This document shows positions 50,156 through 62,575 of a stretch of 64,000 nucleotides of DNA, in pieces. Position numbers and translations under genes: made by a program. The notes below the pieces were generated by a model, which worked only from the letters and a program-made list of their open reading frames with translations, made no database searches and was not told where the DNA came from. Source of the DNA: Heterodera schachtii (Eukaryota; Nematoda; Chromadorea; Rhabditida; Heteroderidae); assembly GCA_023374025.1 (NCBI GenBank), contig SIJG01000014.1:667077-731076 (forward strand). The letters run 5' to 3'. The stretch's first letter is position 1. Every line of letters starts with the position of its first letter.

Positions 50156-51677
50156 ATGAAGAAATCGGCGAGAGTCGGAGGAGGGGAGGGGAAAGTTTGA
50201 GAAAGACTACGGATGGAAACCTTGTTGAAATAGTGATGATGCATTATTTGAAAATTTAAAAATAGCAAATTATGTAATTTAAAAATTGAGGGAATCATTG
50301 GCCGATGGGACGAGGAAAAAGCGCATTGAGCAGCGAGCGCTGAAGTCTTCAAATTGATGGGCCCGTTAAATGTACATATATATGTGAATGTATCTTAAGC
50401 ACTCTCTTCGCAAATGGATTTTCTTTTCCTTTTCTCGGATTGCGGCGACACAAATTGTAATAAAGCATAAGCATTTTATTTGTATGGGTTTTCCTAACCC
50501 AACAAATTATTTATGAATAATATTGATCGGATAAATAAAGTAAATTGCGTTAATACATAAAATTTCCATTCGATTTGTTTTGCGGTTAGCGCGCTAATTC
50601 TGCTGAAGTAAGGACACTGCTACTACTGCTGCTGCTGCTGGTTGTGCTGTTGTGGCGAGTATGGCAGAATTAAGGGGGATGGAGGAGAAAGGGAAGGGAG
50701 GGAGAGGAAAGGAAAAAGGAAAGCTGCTTCCATTGGACTTGAACACCAATGCGGACCGGGGGGGGGGGGAAAGGGGGAGATGGGAAGGGAGGGGGTGGGA
50801 ATAGGGAGGGGATGGGACGGATGGATGAGGGAAGGGAGGAGGATGAGCAATGGCGAAAGAACGGAGAGCAGAGAGTCATTTGTATGCGTTGTGTTGTCCA
50901 TCACATACTTCGGACGATCGATTTGCTGCGGAAAATGGAGAAAAAAAGGGGGAGGGATGGGCAGACAAAGTCGAGGATGGATCAGAACGAACAGCAGGAG
51001 AAAGAGTAATTGAAGCAGTGATTGGGCAGGGAGGGGGGGGGGGAAGAACAAATGCGCATCCGATGCGATTGTCAATCGGAGAAAGTGAACAGTCATTCAG
51101 TTTTCCATTTTACTCATAATTCTCGAAAAGCATACATTAGGAAATTCGTAAAGCCCCAAGTGCTTTTCAGTCCAACCAATTTTGTGCACAGCTCGAGACA
51201 AATCCCTTCCCAGGAATATGGAAAAGCCGACTGAGAATTCCCAATTAAAAACGTACATTTTTAAAAGCACAGAAAGTGGTCGTTGTCAGGAAGAGAGAAA
51301 GTGGACACGGGTGGCGGGGAGAGGCCGGCGCCGGATTTTGCAGATGTCTGCTGCTTCTGTTGGCAGTTTCCCCCCCCCCCCCCCCACTGCCACCATTTGC
51401 TCCTCCGTCCGCTTCATTGATCGATCATCGTTTGGCAGATGAAAAGCGGCGGGGGATTGGCTGCTGCTGTTTTATGTGTGGTATCGCTGTCTCTGCACTT
51501 CTCCGATCATTTCTCTCCCTTTTCCTTCTCTCTAATTCTCTGCGGATTTTCATCCGATCAGAAATTGCATCATAAAATGGCAATCAAATAATAATGACAA
51601 TTGCATTTTATGAAAATTGATTTGATCAGTAGCGAAGCCAACCAACGCCACTAATTGTCAGAAAACCACCGACGGAA
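50156..51677. other. Intergenic region, purine-rich on +
   Basis: (CTG)n-like bases near 50615-50640, then a G/A-rich block (50670-51060) with poly-G at 50760-50769 and 51031-51041, and poly-C at 51371-51385. No gene supported; the long minus-strand frames are Ser/Pro/Leu-rich shadows. Confidence 0.45.
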
Positions 51678-52449
51678 ATGCGAGTGATCAGCAGAAAGGG
51701 AATGCCAATCGTTGGTGGCAAAACGGTGGTGAGTGGCAATGGCACAAAGGCGAATGGCTGCCCGCTCTTCAGATGCTTTCAAAGCCGCGTCCCCTTCCGA
51801 TGACCGACCTCACTTTGTTTGGAGGAGGAATTGGGCCAAGACGCTATTATAAAAGTGCCAAAAATAAGCTAATTAAGGAAACGAACTGTTTTAGAAGAAA
51901 AGGAAAGCATTCCCGAATTCACCAGCGAAGTGGAGGACCAATGGCAAAGTGCGGGCGATAATATTGCGATAAAAATTTGGTATAAGGGAAACCCGGAGCC
52001 AATGGTACAATGGTAAGAGAGAGAAGAGAGAGACGCAAAGAGAGCACAAAGGCGGTGCCATTCATTATCAGGTTCAAAGGAGAGGAGCCGCTGCAAAGTT
52101 CGAGAAGAGTGGTGATCACAGCGGACGGAGCATATTCAGAGGTGCAAATGGGGAGGGGGGAATAGGACGGGAGAGATAGGGAATGGGGGAGGGGTGAGAG
52201 AGTAATAGGGAAGGGAGGGGGATGAAGCATTGATCAGTAGCGGGACAATTGGGGGGAGGCGGGGACACAAATGGGAGAAAGATCACACAAATTCAGTTGG
52301 CCATTTTTGATGCGCAGCGAACGGATGGAGGCTTCTACAATTGTCGGATCGAAAATGCGATGGGAGTCCAAGAAAGGGGCTGCCACGTGTTCATTCGCGA
52401 AGGGGGACCGTCGGGAACGGCCGGGAGCGGAGCTCTGAGGCAATTCTGA
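51678..52449 (+). CDS. Small protein with one I-set immunoglobulin domain (or terminal exons of a larger one)
   Basis: Exons: 51678-51728, 51773-51854, 51895-52012, 52072-52141, 52282-52449; 489 nt, 162 residues, in phase. Residues about 60-150 form an I-set Ig domain: GNPEPMVQWFKGEEPLQ, RRVVITADGAYSE, LAIFDAQRTDGGFYNCRIEN. The second disulfide Cys is present (FYNC) but the first is replaced by Ile (DNIAIKIWYKGNP), so the usual intradomain bridge cannot form, as in some muscle-protein Ig domains. No signal peptide, so it may be intracellular or lack upstream exons. The tail after VFIREGGPSG is short. Titin/twitchin-like or a fragment are both possible. Confidence 0.65.
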
Positions 52450-52543
52450 CTGATTTTGGAGTGTCGAAAATGCACGAAGCAATTTTTAAGGGCTTATCGT
52501 TCGGTGCTTTACACTCCGACCCAACGATATTCGCGATTCTGAC

Positions 52544-52707
52544 AGAGAAAGAGAATAGAGAGAGAGGAAGAGAGAGAGATAGAGAGAGAGGGAGAGAGAG
52601 AGGAAGAGAGAGAGAGAGGAAGAGGAAGAGAGAGAGAGAGAGGAAGAGAGAGAGAGAGAGGAAGAGAGAGAGGAAGAGAGAGAGAGAGAGAGAGAGGAAG
52701 AGAGAGA

Positions 52708-52741
<34 letters not shown>

Positions 52742-52814
52742 GAGAGAGAGAGGAAGAGAGAGAGAGAGAGGAAGAGAGAGAGAGAGAGAGAGAGGAAGAG
52801 AGAGAGAGAGAGAG
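52544..52814. repeat. Long (AG)n/(GGAAGAG)n purine microsatellite
   Basis: About 270 bp of AG dinucleotides interrupted by GGA at irregular intervals, directly downstream of the Ig gene. Long frames in it on both strands are artefacts. Confidence 0.95.
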
Positions 52815-53224
52815 GGAGGAACACTTTCATTAATAAGGAAAAGACAATTAATTAATGTTGTCAATATATTAACAAAGAATAAATAAACATGAAGAAGTTA
52901 TTATGCATTGCTGCGGGTTTTCTGCAAAAAGTTAACAAAATGTCGACTTAAAACACAGATGGAAAATGGAATTGGTGAAGGCGGGGGGAAGGGAAGAAAG
53001 ATTGATCATCACAATGCGGGAGGGAAGTGAATTCGTTGGGCAAGGGTCGGTCGGTCCGTCGTTCGTTTGCGTTGCGCGGTGTTCGTTTCGTCCGTCCGTT
53101 CCGTTCGTTCATCCATCACTGTTCCGTCCGTTCCGTTTCGCCCTCCGCCGTCCTTTTCGCTCCGTCTTCGACGGTGTTCAGCATAAATTCGACCATTTTT
53201 TGCACCTAAAATGCCATTGTCAAT
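52815..53224. other. Short intergenic stretch
   Basis: Lies between the + strand Ig gene and the minus-strand mbr-1 gene. It is TTCGTTC/CGTCCGTTC-rich near 53040-53160. No gene seen. Confidence 0.4.
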
Positions 53225-56200
53225 TCATTCATTCATTCGTTCGTTGGTTTTGTCGTTCTCTCTTTTCCATCGCTTTACCTCACTTTCCAACTGCGTCTTC
53301 TGCTGACTTTCGCCGCTTTGTCGGCGTTCGCTTCCGCCGCCGCTTTTCGCCGGACTTCCGCCGTTTTGCCCCAATGACTTTTTGCTTTTTGTCCTTAGCA
53401 AATTTCTCTCCTTCACCTTAAATCAAAAATGTCTTCACTTTGCCCCCCCCTCCCCTTTTTTGCCTTATATTCGAGCGTCGAATGCGGCACACCGTAAAAA
53501 GAGCCGGCGCGATGAACGGACATTTCGCCACTGAAATTGGCATTGTTTTTTAAATTTTGAAATGAATGGAAAATAGTCACCTTCGGACTGATGCCACCGC
53601 CTTGTCCAACGCTTCTTTTTCGTACTTTCTAAACCCAAATTTTATTTCCAAAAATGTCCGGAAATTCCTTCAGTAAATTTTAATGTTTTTTCAAATAAAT
53701 TTTTTAAAATAAATTATTTATTGTTATTTGTTGAAGTTTTACAATAAATCAATTTAAATTAATTTTTTGCATTATTTTTTCCGTTTCGTTTTAAAAATAA
53801 ATTTTGGTGACTGATTGTCGTCCATTTCTAACGGATTTTCTACAGATGGATTTATCAGCTAAACGATTGACCGGGAGCCTTCTCAAACGTGCTGAGACGA
53901 AGCACGAAAAAGTGCAAGTGATCAAATTAAAGCAAAATAATTATTTAAAAAATTAAAAGAAAAATAATTATTGTAAATAAATTAACTTAAATTTTATATC
54001 AACAATATATAAAATGAACATAAAAGATAAATATGTGAATTGGAAGAAATTAAAATGTAAATTCAGGAAAATTAGTGACTATAATTGCCTAGGTTCAAGA
54101 ATTACCTCAAAATGATTATTTGAATTATAAATAAAAATAGTTAACAAAAATTGAGAAAAAAAGTGTAAGTTTTATTGAGATTTAAAAATATTATAAAATA
54201 AACGCATTTATTAAGTAGCTAATATTAAACATATACATATTATTATTATTATTATTATTAAAATTTATTTACAATAATTATTTTGCTTTTAATTTTAAAT
54301 AATTATTTTGTTTAATTTGATCACTTGCACTTTTCGTGCTTCGACATAGCACCCTTCTCAAATCCCTTTCATCCCCGCTTCATCCCATGCCATCTCCCTC
54401 ATCCTTTTCGCCTCGTAGTCCTCAATTTTCTTCTCCCCACCATTTGTTGGGCCGTTGTCTCCTCCCGTCCCACACCTTATTTGGTCACTCTTCCGTGTGT
54501 GTCTCCTCCACCCACTTTCGGTCCCGTGGGTCACAATCGCCCCCTCCCCATTGCCGCCCTTTCCCGCAATTGTCCCTCTTTTCTTTTCCCCTCTCCCCCC
54601 CCCCCCACTATTCCTCTTTTCTTTCCCACCTGTATTGGCCTCGCTTGGGTCGTCTGATTTGGTTGCCGTTGTTCTGGTGCTCCCTTCTCTCCGTCTTCAT
54701 CGTGTTCTGCTGCTGTTGGTTCTGTTTCTGCTTTCCCTCCTCCGTCTCGTCAATTTTGTCGCTCTCTCCCTCAACCTTTTCAACCGATTTTGGCATGCTT
54801 TTTTGCTGATTCTGCTGAACGATTGTCGAGAATTCTTTGAGCAATTGTTCTGCACTTCCCACACCGGCACCCAAAAAAGGAAAAGCCGGCACTGAATTGA
54901 TGCAATTTTGGCATTTTAAATATTGTTAAAAAGCTTACGACTTTTTTGGCGCATTAATACTACAGGCATTTGGGCAACCATTGGCGCCTGCTCACAAAAT
55001 TGCTCCTCAGCTTCTTCCGCTGCTGGGGATTCCGCCTCTCTTTTGCCCGTCCCTTCACTTTCTTCGGCCCCGCGGTCCTCGCCTTCGGCAAATGAACTGT
55101 CCCCCGAGGCGCTTTCGATCATCGATCGATGTGCCAACAATCTGACCAAATTCAAATGCCGAATGGAGACATAGTCAAAATGCCGTACTTTTGTTCCCTT
55201 TTGTGAATTGCAAATGCAGTCAAACGCCTTTTCTTGCATGTGCCGTCTCCGTTGTCTTCGGCTGCCTCCAATTTGTAAATTTTGTTGCGAAGTGTCGAGC
55301 GTGGGATGCCATAAACGACGGATGCCCGCCGCGTTCCAAGACGGCCCATACGAATGTCCTGAACTGTTCAAATGGTTGTTTTCACGGGGATTTCCGTGGA
55401 ATGACCGTCACCGCGGCGTCCAAATCGGCCTGGGAGTACGTGCGCTTTGTGCCGAGTTTGGGGCTTCCCGCCTCGCTGCTATCCTCGTCGCCGATGCCGT
55501 CGCTGCCAGCCAAAAGAAGCGGCGGTGCCGACGCATTCCCTTCGCTTTCTTCGTCTTTGTTGGCACTTTGCTGTCGCTGTCCTTTTGCCAATTGGTCCCC
55601 TCTTCTGCTGCCAATGAATGATTGATTCTGTGTATTTTTGAATTTACAAAATTTTTCACTTTTTCTCCGGGAGTCTCTTCTCCTTTCTAATGGGTGTCGT
55701 TTGCTTCAACGACCCGGCAGATTTGGTCAGATCAAGCGGCTGCTGCTGCTCCCCATTTTCCGTGGGGGTTTTTGTCCTTGTGCCATTGCCAAATGCAGCC
55801 AGAAATGCCAATGTTTCATCCTCCTGCGTTTGGTCCCGATGGAAGCCGGCGGAGGTTGGAGGAGAGCAAAAGCCATTGAGAGAGTTCATCAGATTGAGAG
55901 CGAATAGTTGAGACTGCCAAGCCATGGTCAATTGTTGGTGAACTGAACGGATGGGAAAGAATCGGAAAGGAAAACGAATCGCAATTACTGTCGAAAAAGT
56001 TGGGAGCGGAAGTTGGAGGAGTTGAGGGCGAAGTTGCGGAAGAGCCATTGTTGGGAAGAGAGGCGAACGGCGGGGGGAAGGACAGATGAGGCGCAATAAG
56101 TGGGGGCCAAGCACAGAAGCCTAACAAAAATGGAAAACGAATTGAAAAGAGAGCGACCAGAAAAGGCACCGACCAGAGGAAAAAAGTGCCGCAGGAAAAA

Positions 56201-56681
56201 AGGCGGGCGCTGAGGGCGGTGAAAGCATTGGGACTGACCCTCCGCTCGAAGAAGTGCCGTTTAGACCGCCCGACGAGGACAGTGAGGCACTCAAAAAATG
56301 CATCGTGGCAGCCATTGCCAATCGTTCGGCTCCGCTCATTGCCTCCGTGGAACCCATTAGCAGTTGCTGCTGATGAAGGGCGAATAGTCGCATTGGATCA
56401 AGCGCGGAATTGGGCGCTGAAGAAGCGTCGGAAGGTGACGGTGGCACTTCCAACGGAGACGGAGGAACTCTTTTGGGGGAATTAGACGGAAGTTGAGAAG
56501 AAGAAGCAGCGGAGGAAAAGCAGGAGGAAGAGGAACAGTGGAGGGACGAGGACGAAGAGAGGGAGGCGGAGGACGAGGCGGACGGAGGGGACGAAGGGCC
56601 GGGGACGGTCATCAGAGGGGCCAGCAGACGGGGGGAGGACATAAGCGAGGAGGAAGGGTTGTCCAGCAAAGCATCGTTCAT
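53225..56681 (-). CDS. mbr-1: MBR-1 / E93 / LCOR-family transcription factor with two pipsqueak-type HTH regions
   Basis: Nuclear regulator related to honeybee Mblk-1 and Drosophila E93. Exons on minus: 56174-56681, 55989-56120, 55714-55942, 55412-55607, 55189-55358, 54939-55141, 54630-54891, 53581-53628, 53464-53530, 53225-53416; 2007 nt, 668 residues. The Ser/Pro-rich N-terminus is followed by QQQPLDLTKS, a CtBP-binding PxDLS-type motif. HTH one: RTYSQADLDAAV then RLGTRRASVVYGIPRSTLRN. HTH two: RPKRGQYRKYEKEALDKAVA, then GEMSVHRAGSFYGVPHSTLE and YKVKERNLLRTKSKK. The intron splitting YK|VKER begins with GC (AAG|GCAAAA). The first exon may extend: a possible acceptor lies just upstream of the ATG at 56681. 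A MITE sits in the intron between exons 54630-54891 and 53581-53628. Confidence 0.9.
53888..54353. mobile_element. MITE-like element, 466 bp, in an mbr-1 intron
   Basis: Ends are inverted: GACGAAGCACGAAAAAGTGC and AAGTGATCAAATTAA at left match TTAATTTGATCACTTGCACT and TTTTCGTGCTTCG at right. The 9-bp CTTCTCAAA flanks both ends directly (53879-53887 and 54354-54362), a clean target-site duplication. The interior is AT-rich with (ATT)n near 54238-54262 and encodes nothing. Confidence 0.8.
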
Positions 56682-59600
56682 TGCCTGAAGGGGTTTCAAA
56701 GGGTAAAGGGACGCAAATGAAGGGAAAAGCCAAAGCTAAGGGGGCACAAAAGGGCCAACCCAAGCAAAAGCATTGCCAAACCCACTTTTGGGCCGAGCGA
56801 CAATTTTTCTCTACTGCCAAGGCACCAATTGCAATTTTTGGACAATTCCAATTCGAAGTCGCTGCTGCACGCTTTGGAGGAAGCTGAAAAGTGAAAAGTA
56901 CGGAATAAAAAATTAATCTTTTGGGAAAGGATAAATGAGCAACTTCAGTGATTTAATATTCACAACACTGATGAAATTGAATGTTAAGTGTGGTGAATTT
57001 CCTACGGCTTTTTTATGTGGTCACAATGACTTTTTTTGTTCATTCCCTCCCTTTTTGACTCCCTTTTATTATCGTTTCTATCAGTCGACCAAAATGTGAA
57101 ATGGGAGAAGCAAAAAAGGGGAGAAGGAAAATTGGTCAAAGGGTGGGGAAGAGAATAGGGCGAACAGAAACGGGGGAGAGGGAGGGGAGGGAGGGAGGGG
57201 GAGTGTGTAAGATTGCTGAATGAATGGCGGGAGAGGGGGGGGGGGGGGCATCGCCCAAAAGGGAAGGGAATGAATGAATTGACTACGGTACGGCGGGGGC
57301 AAAGGGGGGAGGGGAGGGGCGATGAACTGCGGCCGACCAAAACCAACTTGCGGCGGAATGTGGTGCTTACTCAACCAATTCAATCATTTTGTTAGCTTTA
57401 GATCAAAAAGTATAAAATTTTCTGTTCGCCTTTTTGTCTGACAAGAGAATCGAATTTTGATGGCCAATTTCTGATTGGACAGCCAAAAAGCATCGAATTG
57501 GCTGGGATGGGTGAGGGATTGGGTAAGAGAAGACAAAGATGGCAAACAGAGATTAGAACGGTCAATCGAATTGCGGGGAGGGGGGGGGGGGAAGTTGAAA
57601 ATGGGCACGGGAAAACAGCGAAAAGTAAAAAATAGGAAAAAAAGGGAGACAAATGGGAAGAAACAGAACGGAACTGAACATTATGATGGAAGGATGGAGG
57701 AGCTTCCCACTCCCAAAGCATTGCATTTTAAATCTCGAAAAGTGAACGAAAGAAATACGACGAAAAAGGCAAAAGCAGCGGCGAAGACGGAGAAATAAAA
57801 AGCAAAGCGATCAAAACCATTGGAGAGACGAACAGGGGGATCGGGGGGTGGGGGGACGGAGGGATCATCACCCCCCCCCCCCCCCCTCTCCCCCGCCCCC
57901 TCCGTTTATCTTTGCAATTGCCCATCTGATCAACACTCAATGTAGGGATTACATTTTCTTTTATTGGTCGAAGATGAGCTGAGAAAGTGGCTGAGAACAC
58001 AAATAGGTGATCAAAAGGACAGCAAAGGATCACTCACTCGGACAGTGATTTGCATGTAATGCTGTGCATGTTGCAACCACTGAACGTACACACCCATTGA
58101 GATTATCCGTATCCCCCCCCCCCTCCCCCCCCCCTTTCCCTCTACATTTTCCCTCACTCATTGTCCATCGTCGACCTTTTTGACGTTTCGTTCAAAGTTG
58201 GAGCAATGTGATGGAAATGGGAGATGACAATGGGCGGATGGCCTTTTTGAAGTTTTAAAAATGCGTAGAAAGTGGCGGCAGGCGAAAAATAGGCATTTTT
58301 GAGAACCGACCAATTCGGAAGGCATTTGGGGAAAATATTCGATGGGAAAGGGAAAGAACAGAGCAAAGGAAACATTCAATTAATTACTAAGTTTAGCTGA
58401 TAGCTATTTCATCCACTTTGCTTTAAATGGTCAAAATGTGATCAAATTCCAAGCAGTCAAATTGGTACCATGAAAAAGGAAAAAAGAAAAGAATTGCGGG
58501 GAAGCGACGGAAAGTAATACAAAACGAGAGAGAAAAAGGGGGAGAGGGAAAGAGGGGGGAAGAAGAGAGATGGAGGGAAAGACGGGGAAGAAGAGAGAGG
58601 GGGGGGGGGAAAGAGGGGGAAGAGAGGGGGGGGGGGGGGCCAAAAGAAAAGGGCGAATTGGCCGAATTGGGGTGCGGAGCTTTGAAGCGTCCGACGATCG
58701 GTGGCAGCACTGTCGGAAGAAGAATGAATAAATGAATGAATGGGAAGGGAGGGATTGGGGAGCAATTGGGGGAGACGGGGAGGGGGGGGGGACGACGATT
58801 TTACGAAGAATGGACGACGAATTTTAAATTGGAAAGGCGGGAGGAAATTTAAGTGCAAAAAACTCTCTCCCGCCCCCCCCCCCCATTTTTTCCCTTTTGA
58901 AGGATATTACCAAAACAAAACGCCAATCATCTTTTATACTTAAAATAGTCAATTTCAAATGAAAAACAGAGAAAGGAAACCAAAGGCATGCCAAATGTTC
59001 AACTCTTTTTTTCTCAATTATTAACCTAAAACGCTTTAATACTCTTTTTTGGGCTCATCCTTTGCTAAGTTTGGTTACTTTTTCTGCCTTTTGTCTCCCA
59101 ATTTCTCTCTTTTTTCTCTTTCATTCGCTTTTTTTGCGCCCAAATATTTGCGGGGGGGGGGGAAATGAAAGGCGCAGCCGACGAAACTTTGTGTTGGCCA
59201 ACAGCAGCAGCAAATCATACCGATTTTTGTGCTCCTTTTATCCCATCCTTTCCCAAACCGAGTAAAAGTGAAAGTTGGCCGAGGAAGGGATAAAATGAAT
59301 AAAAAGCGGAGAATTTGAAAAGAAAGATTCATAGGGGGGAAAGGGGGAAAAAGGGGGGAGGGAAGGGTGATCGATCGGTGATCATCCAATTGAGTTGGAG
59401 GGCGCTGAAATTTGAATTTGGTGGAACGTTTACAGCCAAAGGAATGCTTCGTGCCCTTTCCCTTTTCCATTCACTGCCATTTTTCATTCGGTTCATTAAG
59501 GAAAAACAAATTTCATTCTTCCCACAATTTGTCATCACTTTGAGCAGAAAAGACGGGGATTTTTAATGAGTTAAGCATTTCATTAATTAGACAAATACAA

Positions 59601-62500
59601 TAAAATGTATTTGTGGAAAACGAAAAAAAGACTGCTTAAAATACATAGACATTTTTGTTCAGCAAAAAGCATTTTGGACAAAGTTTAGGCCCTTCCAAAA
59701 CTCAATCTTTGTGGCCATTTTGACGAATTATTCATCCTTCCAATTTGCACATCGCTAAACAATTGGCCCTTTGCATAATGCGAAGGGTGAGGGAGGAGGG
59801 AACGACGGGGGGGGGGAGAGGGGGGGGGGGTAGGTTAGAAGAGGAGGCGGGGGGGGGGGGAGGCCAATGGTGGGGGGGGGGGGTGACTGGGGAGGATTGA
59901 AGGTGAGCCGAGGGGCGGAAGGGGTGAAATTATTCCGTCTAAATTAATCATTAGCGGTGGCCAATCCGACATTTCGGCCTTCGAAATGATTGACTCAATC
60001 GCGGCGGACGGAACGATGACGCGGCAAAAAAAAAACAAATTTGATGAACCTTTTTTTCTCCAATGGTGCGGAGGAAACGCATTGGAAGAAAAGCGAATCG
60101 AAGGGGGGAAATTTGGGGGGAAAATCAGAAAAAATGGACAAAGTGAGGGGAAAATGAGGATAAAGTGGGAACGATCAGCTCAAAACGACCAAAATATGGA
60201 TATAACTCAGCGTTTACCACTCATTCCGGCGAAACTGACAGATGGAATTTCGAGAATCATTTTATGATTTTTTGTGTGTGGCTTCAGTCCCTTGGCGCTT
60301 TATTCGAATTTATTGCTCATCAAAACGCCAATGGATTTGATGGTTTGAAATCACTAAATTTTGGAGGGAATGCGACGGGGCGGCGGGGGGGGGGAAATCT
60401 TTAAATTTCGACACGGAGCCAAAAAGAGAATGCCAATGTTTTATCATGCTCATCAGTCAGAAGGCTTTGTTCTGCTGATCAATTTAAAATATTTGTTCTC
60501 CTCACTGTTTTTTCTTCTCCAATTCCCCCCCCCCCCACTCACTTTGAATTGTTTTGCCGAATTTGCGCCATTGGCCGCTACCCAAGGCACGCTGAAACAC
60601 ATTCTCTAAGCCTGAAAGTTAAAAGCAGAAATTCGTAAAACAATATTAATGGAGATTTGGAGAGAAGGCGAAAAGGGACAAACGAAATGAAACGAAACGA
60701 AACGAAACGAAACAGCCCAATGGGAAGAGAGGGGGGGGGGGGGGGGGGGCAAAAATGAGTGGAAGAGAGAGTCAGTCACTCCCATAAAAGGACAGTACGC
60801 CCCCCCCCCCCCCCCCCAAATAAAGTGTAGTGAATTCGAAACCACCTTTCTAAATTTTGAATTTTGAAATTTTTTTTTAGATAGGATCGAAAATGATGAT
60901 GAAGCTGAACAGAAAGGGGCAAAAGCGAATAGGGAGGGGAGAGAAGGGAGAAGGAATAAATAATTATTTTTCGGCGCTAATGGGTCCCGGGAGGGAAGAA
61001 GAATCCGAGAGTGACAAAATGGAGATTTAGTGGAATGAAAGTGGGCATTCAAACACCGAATAATTCCCACTGGTTAAAATGAATTCTTAAATGGATTTTG
61101 CCCAAAAACGAGATTATATCAGAGAAGGTAAATTGCTAATAAAAGAAGGGAAAAAGGGGTGAGAAAGAGAGAGGGAAAGGAGAGAGAGAGAGAGATGGAG
61201 AGAGAGGACAGAGAGAGAGAGAGCACAGAGAGAGAGAGGACAGAGAGAGAGAGGAAGAGAGAGAGGCAGAGAGAGAGAGGGAGAGAGAGTTGAGAGAGAG
61301 AGGGGGGGGGGAAGATAAAGGGAAAAAAAGCAGAAAGAAAATAAGTAAGGTAAAAAAAAAAGAGAAGGAAAAAGTGGAAGAGAAGGCGAGAGAAAAGAAG
61401 TGGAAAAGAAATGAGATGAAAAATGGAGAAAACGAAATATTGGCAAATTAAGGGAAAGTGCAAAACAGACAGTGAAATTCCCACAGCCCAGCAGAAACCG
61501 AAGAGAGAAAGAAACGGAAAAAGGGAGAGAGGCTTCTTATTAATTCCCTCCGTCCCTGCCTTTGCAATTGACACTTTCCGCTTGCCCTTGGGGCATTTCT
61601 CCATGCGCTTGGCAACTTATTCCTTGGCCTTCCCCTCCCCCCGTTTCCCCTCTTGGCACTGCCCCCCCCCCTTCCCCTCTCCCCTTTTTACCCCCTTTAA
61701 TTCGTCTCCTTTTTCCCTCTTCCCTTCCATTCTTTCTCTTCCCTCCTTTTCTGATGGTCGGCTCTTCCTACTTTTATCCCCCAAATTGCTTCTCTTCTGC
61801 TTCATGAAAATTTGTTGCCATTTCCCTCTTTCTCCTTCTTATCTTCAAATTCCCTTTCCCCCCCCCCAATTTTCTCTTCGCGCCCGGGCCTATAAATTGC
61901 TAAAAATTGGGCTTTTAATTTTAATTAAGCTTTTCTCATCGGATGAACAGAGAAAAGAAAATGGAAAAGAGAAAGAGAAGAGAAACAATGGATAAGAAAA
62001 ATAAAATTTAAAAAAGCGAACGAAAAAACCGATGGAGTTAAATTTTGACAAAATGATAATAATATTGCCTAAATGCCAGATAATTGAACGGAGGGAACAG
62101 AAATATCGGCCCAATTTTCTGCTTATGGTCCAATTGGGGCAATGAAATGGTGGTAATTGCAATTTCCGAACAGCAGAGATCGGATGGACCAGCAATTGGC
62201 AATTCTCACAACAAATCTGCATCACAGGTGAGGACGAAGGGGGGGGGGGGGAAAGGAGAGAAGGGCATGGCCAATGCCAATGGCCAAATGACCTAATTAA
62301 CGGAAATAGCCCATCAATTGTAATGCAGCAAACAAAAGGTCTTTCCAAGTATTTTTTACCAAAAATGACTTGCTTGCGCCATTTCTCACTTCTTCCTCCT
62401 CAGCGCTTTTCTCTCTCCGCTTTTATTACGCCCTTTTCGATAATTATTTATATTAAATTTGGACCTTTGCCCACATTTGATGTGTCTTCGTCGTTCAGGG
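56682..62500. other. Gene-poor region with purine-rich and poly-G tracts
   Basis: Long G/A-rich blocks on + (57100-57340, 58480-58650, 59330-59370, 61140-61310) and poly-G runs (57236-57248, 57580-57590, 58629-58639, 60730-60749) alternate with AT-rich DNA. The frames are low-complexity on both strands. Upstream exons or the promoter of mbr-1 may lie near 56682-57400. No supported gene. Confidence 0.4.
60689..60713. repeat. (AAACG)n microsatellite
   Basis: Five tandem GAAAC units. Confidence 0.85.
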
Positions 62501-62575
62501 CAACCGCCAGCGCCAAATTGGGATGGATAACAGAAAGGCCATTCCGATCCGGGGCAGGGGGAGCGCGAGGAGCGA
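62501..62575 (+). other. Splice-bounded fragment, possible exon
   Basis: A good acceptor (TTCGTTCAG) precedes and a donor (GTGAAG) follows a 75-nt segment open in two frames (for example ATASAKLGWITERPFR). No neighbouring exon found. Could be chance. Confidence 0.2.

Noticed and set aside
52341..52886. 181-residue Arg/Glu frame and matching Ser/Leu frames on the other strand
   Set aside because: They translate the (AG)n microsatellite; the real Ig exon ends at 52449 in another frame.
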